Below the pieces are notes generated by a model. The model was not told the origin of the DNA, did not search any database, and was given only the letters and a program-made list of their open reading frames with translations. A stretch of 64,000 nt of DNA. Origin: Massospora cicadina (taxonomy: Eukaryota; Entomophthoromycota; Entomophthoromycetes; Entomophthorales; Entomophthoraceae). The position numbers were made by a program, and so were the translations under genes. Below, piece by piece: positions 45,048 through 55,795 of the stretch. Where the stretch lies: assembly GCA_022478985.1 (NCBI GenBank), contig JAKSZP010005278.1:1-64000 (forward strand), in the 5' to 3' direction. How positions within the stretch are numbered: position 1 is the first letter of the stretch; the number at the start of each line of letters is the position of its first letter.

Positions 45048-45850
45048 TGACAAAACAATAGTCGATCCATAATCTTCCTATAAGTCTAGATAATAGTAAA
45101 AACGTTTAATGGTGGTTGCAATCCAAATTTCCCATTCAGCTATTTCAAAAAAAACTTTATATAAATTTATATTAAAAAGTGAATTCTGTATACCTTAAGT
45201 TTTTGCCATAGCTTAGCGATGTGAGAATTAAAATAGGTTATCCACGCCTAAATTGGTTTATAAATTTTACTCTTTGGTTTACTTCATATTGTTGAGCTTC
45301 ATTCCCATTATGCCCAAGTTGGAATTCTATTTCGCATTACTTGAACTATAATAACTTACCAATTTTGCACCTATTTATTATCTGTTTCAATTTGAAATTT
45401 GGTTTTTAAGTTAAAAATATTAATGAGTTGTTGACATTCCAAGGAAAACCCTCAGCACTGTTGCTTGCTCTGATGACAGAGGATCAGCAAATAATTCCTC
45501 ACCAAGCCCAAGGTAACAAAGGCCATCTTGATCATGCAGTGGCACCACACCTCGACCTGTTGTTTACACTGATTGAGATATCAGTACGAGTACATAGTCA
45601 GTAAGAGCATGCTCCTAAAGTCTTCACAAGTGGCTAAAGGCTGAGTATAGCGTGCTGCCACACCATACCTTGGCACTAGGTCTAAAACCTGATGGGAGAA
45701 GACCAGCAAATTTAACAGATTTTATCAATATAAATTGACACTTACCTATTTTGCTGTATAGTTATGGCGACTCTATTTTGGCTGATTATTTTTACAAGTA
45801 GCAATTGAGGCTTGATTAAACTCAACTTTGCACTATTCCAACCTCAAACA
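45048..45850 (+). repeat. Left long direct repeat of the small element
   Basis: Matches 46181-46965 throughout: GGAAAACCCT, ATTCCTCACCA, TGCTGCCACACCATACC, TTTTGGCTGA and AAACTCAACT occur in the same order. Exact right end uncertain by about 10 bp. Confidence 0.72.
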
Positions 45851-46180
45851 TACCTTGGTGGGTTGTTATCCTGTCGCGCTGTAATATGGGGCATGACCAA
45901 TGTCCCATGAAAAATCTAATACCATCTCTTTTCCACCTGTTAAGTTGCCTCAATATGGTAGAGGGAGGTTTGGAGTTGCTATTTGACTGCTGGAAGTTGA
46001 GGCTTCATGAACCTGTCAGAAGACCTCCAGGAGAAATGGTAATGCTTTCTGGGAACCTTGTACTTCCAAATAATATTCTCCAAACCTCCCATTGCTAAAA
46101 AAGGGCCTATGCCAGAAAATTATTAGGGAAGCGTTGCCAGAGCTCAGGTAATTTACAAATTTAATTAGTGAGGAGTGATG

Positions 46181-46965
46181 TGATAAAGCAATAGTACATA
46201 ATATATATATAAGTTGGTATAATGTGAAATGTGTGTAGTGGTGGATGCAATCCCTTATCCATTAAGAAATTTTGAGTAAAAATTATACTTAGAAATAGTT
46301 GATTTTTGGATACTTTGGTTTTGCCCCAGCCTAGCAATGTGGTAATTGACTAGGTTTTCACGCCTAGGTCATTTCATCAAAATTGACTCTTCAATTCACT
46401 TTATATTGTTAAGGCTGAAATTCATTGAGCTCAAGTTGGTATTGTATTTCATATTTCTTAAACTCTAATAAAATTGCCTAATTTTGCACTCAGCATTTAT
46501 TTCTTTAGTTAGATTTGGTTTTGACTTATAATTTTTTCTATCAAAGGGTAGTTGGCGTACCAGGAAAACCCTTACACTGTTGCTTACATATGTAACAGCA
46601 TATCAGCGCCAAATTCCTCACCATATCCAAAGAAAAAAGAGGCTGGTTTTATAAAGCAATAGCCTCGCACCTCAACCTGTTTGTTGACACCAACTGAGAT
46701 GTCTGCTAAGAGCTTATTTCCAGTAAGAGTATACTCTTTGTTTAACACAGCTGTCTAGAGACTAGTAGAGACTGCTGCCACACCATACCATGGCCTTAGG
46801 TTTATGAACTGGTGAAAGGAGACCTGCAACTTTACCAGATATTAATTAAAATAAAAAGGATATTATCTATTTTCCATATAAATGAGGCATTTCTCTTTTG
46901 GCTGAGTATTTTGCCAAGTAGCAATTGGGGCTTGGGTAAACTCAACTGTTACAAGACCCAAGACA
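46181..46965 (+). repeat. Right long direct repeat of the small element
   Basis: Partner of 45048-45850. It begins TGATAAAGCAATAGT after GGAGTGATG and ends near CAAGACA. It carries a short TATATATATATA run at about 46201 that the left copy lacks. Confidence 0.72.
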
Positions 46966-49900
46966 TTTACTGCTCTTGACGTTCCACTTCCAACATAAAG
47001 GATAAACTTTTTGCTCCTAAATTATAAAATAGAGCCATAAAGCATGTAAAAACTATTGAAGCAGACTTGAGATTTAGACAATAGCTAATGCCAATGAAAT
47101 CAAAATATATCTGAAAATGGACATCCTTTGAAAATTCTAAAGGCAAAGCTTTGGAGCAAGGCCACAATGCCTGCCAAGATCAACACCAGAACATGCTTTT
47201 TCATAGTCTCTTTACTCACCTTAAACAGAACGCCTCATGGAGCAGGTCCCCAGAGTTCTAACCTGACCTGCAGAAATTATGGAAATGAATATTATAGTTG
47301 GATCCATACTAGTGCAATATGGATAGTGATAACTACAAGCTATTGCGACACTCCTGACCTTTAGTAAAATATAAATGTTATCAATTTCTTTAAGAGATTC
47401 AAATGGCCATATTTGAGGCATGAGATCAGAATAAAGTGGCCACATTTGTTAATTGCTTAAAGATGAAGTTTTGAGATTATAAAATAACTATTTAGGTGAT
47501 AACTTACCTGTGCTGAGTATAAGAAGGCAATCCATGTGAATTTAACAGTCCCAAATTTGGCAACTAAAAATGTTTACGTTTATGAAATAAACTTTAGAAA
47601 AATTTTAGATTATTAACTGTTGCTGATCATTTATACCATAGATCCCAAGTACTTCTTGGCGTTATAGACATTATTGACCATATATGATGATTGCATTCCA
47701 GCTTGCATTGTAACTCTATTGTATTCTAATAATTACTGTTTATCATAATTCATATAAAACTTGTATAATTTCAAAAATAGCCAATTATTAATGCATATTT
47801 TAGCAGGCCTAAAGACCCCCAAACACATGCGTAAATCCTAAATGAGGGGTATATCATGAATACCCTGATAGCCCAAAATCTATCCTAACAATGACGAGGT
47901 CAAAAAGAGTCATCTTAAGCTGGATCTGCAAATATGCTGCAGCCAAGATCAGAGGCCACTTGCTATAGAACAATCAAAAGCAATTATTCCATGAAATGTT
48001 CTAAATATAGTATTAAAATTATTACTACAGAAAAACCTCAGCAGGAGGGAAAAGCAGTTCACAAAAGAAGTGAGAGGATCTATTGTAACAAAAACCCAGT
48101 ACCCCTGATTCAGATTATTACAATAGCATGTGTGACAAGGCTTTGACATTAGGAAAAATGGTAATGAATATATTACCCATCATGTGCATACACTATTTTT
48201 AATGATTCTCACGTGGTGACACGTTCTTAGAAGAAGATTGATGACATAAAGGGAATAGATGTGGTATCTAAACCATATGTACACCAAATCATCACGAAAC
48301 TTTTCAGCTAATGGGATAAGAAAACAGTGATACCCAAGTTTTAGTTTTGTGAACATATTGATATCCATTATATGCTCCTTAATGTATCCCCCAGAATTAG
48401 CAAAACCCATAAGACAGCACTAAATTTCTAGATCCATCACATATTCATCAAGCGAATTTTACAATTTCTACTAAGGTATACTAAAGAAATAAATAAAAAA
48501 TGATCAACGTATATAATGCTAATTTTATAAAGTTGGTTTATTTTGTGCAATAAAATTTAATCCATGGAATCCTCAGACTTGATGTAATCATCTAGTAGAA
48601 TCAGAAATCTCTTCTTTGGAAGTGGAGGTGTTTCAGCTGGTTTAGTTAATGCGAGAATAAGGGACAATCTTGATGAATATAAAAAGAGACTACATCAAAA
48701 CTTTAAAAATTCTCTAAATGTCTATGCCTTGTTTTCATTAGTTTAGGCCAAGGCCTAATATCAACTAGGCGTCACCCTGATTAAGCCAAAAAGTGGTCAA
48801 AAAAGCAGAGAAATGGCCATTAAAAATGGGCTACAAAAAGTCAAGGTAGGTTTCACACTTGAGTAAGGCAGCAAAAAGAAATAGGAAACTGATTAGAAAA
48901 ATTTGCAAGAGAGGTACAACACCAAAAGGTTGTGTTTGGTACAAATCATTTATAGACAGGCCTCATCTAATAGTTTGAATATGTCACAAACAGTCTTAAA
49001 AAGTAAAATGACAAAGGAGGATGACAGATACAGGCTAGTAGTATCATCTGTATTAGCTATCATCCATAAATCTTTTAGGGCAAGCTTTCAAAAAGATCGC
49101 TATAAAAAATCTGAATTCAACACATACCTTGATTTTCAACTTTTGAAGCCTAAAATGGCATGTAATCTGCAATTAATATTGATGGTGCGAGCCAGAGTTT
49201 GGTAATGGAAATGACAAATTTCTAAGCCTATCTTGCAACAAATGAGTCAATGAAAGCAAAGATTGGACCTGAGGCAAGAGCAGAAATCATATTGGCTCAA
49301 CAAGGTCAGTCATTACATAAAGAATAAGGCCAATATGGATAAGCTGCCATCATGATTAAATAGAGAATTCTCCTAATGGAAAATCTTGTATTTGGATTGT
49401 ACATCAGATTATGATTTCATTGATATGGTTCAGATTAGTATTTGGGTGGTTGGGTGGTCCCTCTAATTATATAGTAGTAAGTTCATTAATCTCTATTTTT
49501 TACTCATTGTGTTCATTTCCTGATGACTGTTTATTGATCAAAAATTCTGGGAAAAAGCCTTAAATTTTGATTAAAGCAAGGAAGTTCAGACTTAGCTAGT
49601 TTCTCATTTACTAAGATTAAAGTATTTATCAAAATTATTCAATAGCTTTCAGTAAACACTGCTAATAATACTAATAACTCAATTGTTAGTAACACTGCCT
49701 CACAATTTGATTACGTCTTGTAGAACTCTATTCCTGGATTTGTTTTGAACCTTGAGTTAGATTGAAAAATAAATTTAATTGCCTTTTTGAGTAAAAGTGG
49801 TTTAATAACAGATATGTTAATATAAATTTACCATTCATCACATAGGAAGTGGGAATTAAATATTAATTTGTCACCTATATAAACCCATTCTTTCATCATT

Positions 49901-51693
49901 GTTAGATTGACTTAATTTAAGGATTTTTATCTGATAGTTTTTGATATATATAAAAAAAGTATATCTGTTTATCTATTCATATTGTAAGAAATGTTTGCCA
50001 AATAATTTTAAATCCTTTTACAATTTTTATTGTTATAAACATTTTTTCAGATTAGCTTCCTATTTTCATACTGTGAAACACTTAATAACAAAACCTCTTT
50101 ACAAACTTGTGCAAGAATCCGTTTTTTAATAAGTGGTGCTCACTGCAGGGGGAGTCTGAGTTAAATTATCAAGAAGTGAGAAGATGAACAAAGAGTCATT
50201 TTTAGAAAAAGTACTCAATTTTTAGTTGGGATAGCGTAATTACCCACACTAAGTGATCCTGTGGTACATTGTATTGAAGAAAACCGCCATTGTTATTTAT
50301 AAGAAGCTAATGGAGAGAAATATTGAGAGCTTTAAAGATGTTAGGTAAACACTGATACAAAGGTTCCAGTTGCTGCCAAAATATACCATTGATAGGGCTT
50401 TGGTCTTTTTCCTCACCTTATAATAAGGAAGAAAGAAAGTAGTTAACATCTTATCTTACACTGTCACCTTCTAGGCTTGTAGGGAATTTGCATAATGCAT
50501 GACAACTAAAATAGTATATTGTAATTTTGTACAGTCAACAAATTGGAATATGTAACTAGTTCTAGGCATCAGGCAACAGTTGCCAATCTAGTTTTGTATA
50601 CTTGCAAAATCTATTAGTTTCACAAATTGATTGACCAAATTGATTCTAGATACTACCAAATTAGGTATGGGTTTAAGTTAACATCTCAAAGTGTGCTTTA
50701 AGCCAACAAATAAGTCCAGGGACTAGTTGCCAAACTAATACAAAATTAAGCAGCATTATAAAGGATGCATTGGAACAAAATTTGGTACACACCAAAATGG
50801 AAACATAATATGGACATTAGTCAACAAAAAGCTTAGGGAAGTATTGCCAACTTATACAACAATAAACTAGCTGCTATACCGCTGACACAATGCACAAAGC
50901 TGAAGCAATATATACTCACTTTATGCCAACACAAGTAGTCAAAAGATATTATGAATTACAGCTTATTAGCAACCTAAAGACACAGTATTAGGATTCAATC
51001 CAGAAGCTGTTGGCAGGATTTTTTAGCACACTAGGTTTAGGGCAGTTGATTTGGATTTTGAATTAAAATCTAATATATAGATGGAAAAGTACTTAAACCC
51101 TATAGAGGTTCAGCGGTACTAATGTATCAAACTTCAAAGAATATAAAAATATGATGCAAGGAAAATTTTTATGAGAATAGCTAGTACTAATTATAGTACT
51201 AGTATAGCACTATATTAATTTATGGGAAAAGGAGAAATGTATATCTGAAAGGGTTATATAAGAAAATCCCACATTAGTATTTACTAGATTATAGCTCATG
51301 TGATATTATGGGAGAATTTTAGTCATAAAAATAACACCACCCAATCTCATCAGTGGATCACTAATAGAGCAATTTTATGTTTAATTTGCTAATCAATCCA
51401 TGACTATTAATTCCAATGTTCTTGATGATAACTACTATTGCATAATTAATAAATTATATATATTAAAGATTAATACCTAGTACAATCTTCACTCTAAATA
51501 AGGAAAATCCAAACACAGAGATACTTAGAAATTAAAGGAGTGTGGGCCTAACTGAAAGAGCTTGAAAACCAGATGCTGGATTAAATATCTATTGAACAGG
51601 CTGAAATATTGTTAGAAAGAGTTGAATATACTGAATTTAATATGTAAAAACATGAGTTAAAAATTTCAGGGACTCAAGAACAAATTATGATAT
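46966..51693. other. 4.7-kb AT-rich region without recognisable gene
   Basis: Several frames of 60-100 codons (47128-47364 plus, 48180-48410 minus, 48903-49205 plus). None carries a domain motif. The 48903-49205 frame is Lys/Arg-rich and could be an eroded retroelement part. No repeat partner within the window was noticed. The last five bases, GATAT, may be the left target duplication of the following LTR. Confidence 0.45.
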
Positions 51694-52827
51694 TGTTAAG
51701 TTTATAGCGATGGTGTAAGCTAAATTGACTTAACAAGGGATTTGAGGATATAAATTTGCTTTTCTAATAAAAGCTCCTTCTTGTAATTGGGAAGTAGATC
51801 CTCTGATAATACCCAATAATAGCCAAGTAACTCCGGTATGCTCACAATTCTTAAGTCTACTGACAACAACAATTACAAGACTTTCTGTCTTTGTAAGAAA
51901 ACTAGGATCTAATCTTTTTATAATTGGGACTACTTCTCCATCAGGTATAATTGAGTTCTTCTCTTTAGAAAGTATAAACACACACAACTATCTAATATAG
52001 AAATAAAGGCAGCTGAGAAGAATAACAAATGGATGACAGATGGACAACAATAATTAAAATAGATATTGTATGATGATCTTAAATGATGATGAAAAATAAT
52101 GTTTTTATTTAATTGCCAAGTGCCAGTATTATATACCTCTCAGGAATCTCCTGGCCAAAATCATCTATTAGATGAGTTAATTCAAGATATTTCAATCCTC
52201 TTCTGGTCATTGAAATAATTATGAAATATCCCCAAAACAATATGGCTCATGCTTTGACTAAAAATCATAATTGTTCTGGCCCAATCAATGGCAATTTTAC
52301 TCCTTTAATTGGGTCAATTTTAAATGAGAAACTCAACATTAAAATCTTTCCAATTAAAGCTACATAATAACTTGAAAAAGAACAATAATTAGGGATAAAA
52401 ATATATATGACTCAAAAACATGGTGCACCCTAATTGGGACGTTGACAGACCTCTCATAGCACTAAGTACGCCTATAATCATGATGTCTATATCCAAGTGC
52501 TTAATAAATTGATTTTATTAATTGAACCCAAAATTCCGCCCTAGTGCATTAATATTAGTGCACTAATTTAGGAGGTGCAATTCAGTTGATGCTGTGAGAT
52601 CACTTTTCACCCAAGTGGCCTTTAATTGGGCATAATAATATTATATCATAGATAAGATTAGCTATAATAATTGGGACAATTTAAGTACAATTGAGGCAAT
52701 TTTGGGATGGATCTAACTATGCAGATAAATTGGGAAGGATTAAAGGATCCATCAATGGGAGTAATCTATCATAATTGATGGTTTTCTTGAAGGGTTTATT
52801 TTTTGAGTCAACCATCAAAATCTAACG
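51694..52827. repeat. Solo LTR of family R, copy 1
   Basis: 1134 bp, starts TGTTAAG, ends TCTAACG (final CA decayed). It matches 55948-57084 from end to end: AGCTAAA...GACTTAACAAGG, AACACACACAACTAT, CATCTATTAGATGAGTT, AGTGCACTAAT and ATGGTTTTCT are shared. Flanks GATAT (51689-51693) and GTTAT (52828-52832) agree in four of five bases. The 85-codon minus frame at 51730-51987 lies inside and is not shared as an intact frame with copy 2. Orientation is undetermined. Confidence 0.78.
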
Positions 52828-53136
52828 GTTATTAGTAGAACTAATGGGAAAAATGATTACAAGAATTGCAACTGACTAAAGAATTAAAAGAATTGTACCA
52901 AACCCCAGAAATTGGAATCATGAAAATGAACCAAAAGTGATAGAATTGACTAGAGCCCATTTTTCATTAAGGAGAAAAATGCATGACGCTATATTAAGAA
53001 GTTGGAGAAATTGAGATGTATATGGAATTTCCAAACCTGATAGTGAAAGTAATATAAGATCCAATTTAAAAACTTGTGGAAGGTTTTAAATGTATTGGGC
53101 ACCCTTCTTATTCTTTGGAAAATTGTCTGACCGTCA

Positions 53137-53784
53137 TTTTTGGAACTAGCGTAGAACAGCCCAAGAGTAGGGCGTCCATGCTCTTTTCTTGTAATACCAA
53201 TTAGATATTGAAATAAAAAAGTCTCTATATGGTGCCTCAGAGGCTAGCTTAAGCTGCTATATTGGATGTGGAAGAGGAGGGCTTGGGCTCTTTGTCTGAC
53301 GCAAACTTGAGAACACATGTTAGAGCAGATAATATGGAAAGGGGGTATTGGTGGTATGGGGTTAGATGGTGAATTAACTAAATTATTTTTGTTGATGATG
53401 TTTGAAGTGTACATTGCTTTGACATAATGGCTGATCTGATGCTTAACATATTTTATAAGTTTGGGTAAACTATTGAAACACTTGATTTGTTGGCGTGTTT
53501 GTGGGTAGTTGGGGTTAAATAGGGACAACTTTGTGGCATTGCACATGCACAGCCTGCGCAAACACAAAATCTTCTGTTTCATTTTTATTAATCTCAGGAA
53601 AGTTAGACAGAAAATTGTGACAGGAGATCTCATTGACAAGCAGCTCCATGGCCACATGGAGGGATTGGCGGAGGTGGACATTAGTGGGGGCAGTGGCCAC
53701 TTTAACAGCAAGTTGGTAGTGGGTCCAATAAACTGGGAAGCCTGGTAGTGGGCGGAATAGCATGGATGAGAAGGTTTAGCGTCT
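53137..53784 (-). mobile_element. Long retroposon copy (0.65 kb), minus orientation
   Basis: Its 3' end, at the left, reads on the minus strand TACGCTAGTTCCAAAAA, a diverged form of the family tail. Flanks are an aged direct repeat: GGAAAATTGTCTGACCGTCA (53117-53136) and GGAAGAACTGGCAGACCATAA (53785-53805). The body matches 27880-28370 in inverse orientation. A minus frame of 155 codons (53711-53244) includes FNPNYPQTRQQIKCF, while the other copy has YDPNYPQTCQRIRSF. Conservation of that frame hints at coding ancestry, but the protein is not recognised. Other frames overlap (53763-53515). Confidence 0.72.
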
Positions 53785-53805
53785 GGAAGAACTGGCAGAC
53801 CATAA

Positions 53806-54437
53806 ATGAACCAAAAAAATCTATTAAGTCATATATATAAAAATATTGGCAATAAACCCTAAAAATGTATCTTTCAAACCAGCTATAAAGCTGCCATAAT
53901 TCTAAATAGTTAATGCACAGCATTTTAAACTTTTTTAAAGAGAATATAGTGAGATATGGCAATTATAAAAAATCTGCTAATATAATTCATTGCCTATATA
54001 TGGAGAGTCAAAATCTTGGTCTGCTAAGATTAGCAACAAATTAGTTAATTTACATGAGGCAAAGGATGTCGTTATGGTCAAATTCAGCAGCCCAGGATGC
54101 ATTGCAAATCAAAAAGCAAAAAATTTATATTAGTAAATATTTTAGAAACAAAAGCTAATTGCCTTTGATGATAGGTTCTAAAAAGAAGCACATATATTCA
54201 ATTGAAAAGAACGCTGAATGACATTGATGCACAAATCACAATGAGATTGTCACTCTATCTCTATAAAGAATTATATTGACTCATTTTACCAGTCTCATTT
54301 ATTAGTATGAAAATATTGTAGATGGTTAAAATCTAAGTATTTATGAATTAATATTTGATACATCAAACAGAAACAGAAAAGATGTTGATTATATGGGACA
54401 TTTTCTAATAAAAAAGAGCGGCTGTCAATAAAGGAGT
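53806..54437. other. AT-rich spacer, no gene seen
   Basis: Low-complexity sequence without motif-bearing frames. Confidence 0.45.
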
Positions 54438-55309
54438 TGTGAATAGAGTGTCTGTAACTCTCCTATTCCTGGAAAGGCAATGAGTATATAAAATCAGAAA
54501 CCCAAGGAGCATACTAATAAAAGAACAGGAAACAAGACATCAAAGATGTTGCCCACGCCTAAGTGATTTAAGTAAAGTATATACAAAGTTACAAAATAGC
54601 CAGGTATTCTAAGACGGTAACAACTTGTAAATACTCCAAAGGTGATTTAATAACCAAATGTAGATCTGAGTCTAGGACTTCAAGAGCTTTAATAAGAAAT
54701 GGTCCAAACTCCACCTATGGCGGTATAGGTTCATTATGCTTTTTTGTAAAATGGTTTGCATTCATGGATACTTCCATGAGGGGTCCACGGCAAAATTAGA
54801 TAAAGATTCTTCTAATAAAAGTCTTCATTATTTTTTAATAAAAGGAGCCAACCAACAAAGAAGTTGGTCTAACAAAAGGTGGCTATAAAAATTGGGGGGA
54901 TAGACATAATAATTTTGTCATGGCACTAAGCCATATCTAGCCAATAATATAAGACTATCATTGATGGTAGCCTATAGCTCAAGTAAGCCCAAACTTGATT
55001 TTGTAAATTATAGTTCAATTTTGCCAAATTTGGTAATATTATATCTAAAATTTTACCTAAAATCCGCATTTAGAAATTAAACATAATAATCCATTGAATT
55101 GGCCATATAACGTGTAAATCTCATGGACACTAATATAACACAGGTAACCTCATCATGCGACCCCTTGGTACCAACCAGGGCATGCTTGGCCCTTACTCAG
55201 CGTTGATACAGGTTTTTTGGGGTCAGAAGGGGCGGCCAACTTAATACCTTTATAATTAGTAATTTCTTTTTTGTTCCTACAGTTGATACCAGTGATATGT
55301 CATGAGACA
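54438..55309 (-). repeat. S-family LTR, minus orientation
   Basis: 872 bp. Its left end, GAATAGAGTGTCTGTAACTCT, matches the LTR end of element T in reverse, and its right end is complementary to TGTCTCATGACAT. The first hairpin is recognisable at about 54847-54869 (CCAACCAAC...GTTGGTC); the second is degraded. Outer bases (GGAGT and TGAAA) do not form a TSD. It pairs in orientation with 61063-61948, but the sequence between them carries an RT on the opposite strand, so they are not called one element. Confidence 0.8.
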
Positions 55310-55795
55310 TGAAAGGATCCTCTATTAACTCATTAATAAATTTTAAAGAATGCTGATGCAAGAGTCCAACTTACCTGTCATAGATTTAGCAAGGAAGGCC
55401 ACATTTTGAAGTTCTGCTTAACAAAAGGATTAAAGGATGACGTTAACATGATTATACCTAATGACAATTGGAAAAAAGTGACTTCTTGGTAGTAACTAGG
55501 CAGAATAGATGTGGAACAGTATATGTACGTTTGTGTTAAAGTTCCATCCAACCTATAAGAACAACAGAACAATGTAACTGTAGCACACCTCTTTATGGAA
55601 GAAGACCCCAAAACACATATATACCAAGTAATGAATAAAGTAAGCACAATGTTACTCACTAAGAAATGATAGCAACCAATTTTAAAACAATTGAAGAAGT
55701 GACACGCCATTATGTGAAGCAGCTTCAGGAAATGAAAAAACAAAGAAGGACAATTATGCACTGGAATATGGCTGTAAATCTGGGGGAGCAAACCT
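55310..55795. other. Spacer between an S LTR and a Q LTR
   Basis: A 137-codon minus frame (55791-55378) spans most of it. Its Cys/Phe/Leu-rich composition is what the antisense of a Lys/Glu-rich coding strand gives, and the plus strand is full of stops. I see no known motif on either strand; possibly eroded pol. Confidence 0.4.

Larger units (their letters stand above)
45048..46965 (+). mobile_element. Small two-LTR element without pol (TRIM/LARD-like)
   Basis: Two direct repeats of about 0.8 kb (45048-45850 and 46181-46965) enclose only about 330 bp. The repeats begin TGACAAAACAATAGT and TGATAAAGCAATAGT. The inner region starts with TTGGTGGGTTGTTATCC, which resembles a primer-binding site (TGG next to the LTR), and ends with purine-rich GAGGAG just before the second repeat. 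No gag or pol domain is seen; a 70-codon frame at 45886-46098 has no known motif. It could be a non-autonomous element or a deletion derivative; outer flanks (TCCTA and TTTAC) do not show a convincing TSD. Confidence 0.6.

Noticed and set aside
51730..51987. 85-codon minus frame as a protein gene
   Set aside because: It is inside a solo LTR, and the second LTR copy does not keep the frame open.
55378..55791. 137-codon minus frame as a membrane-like protein
   Set aside because: Its Leu/Phe/Cys bias is typical of antisense reading of Lys/Glu-rich sequence; no start context or motif supports it.
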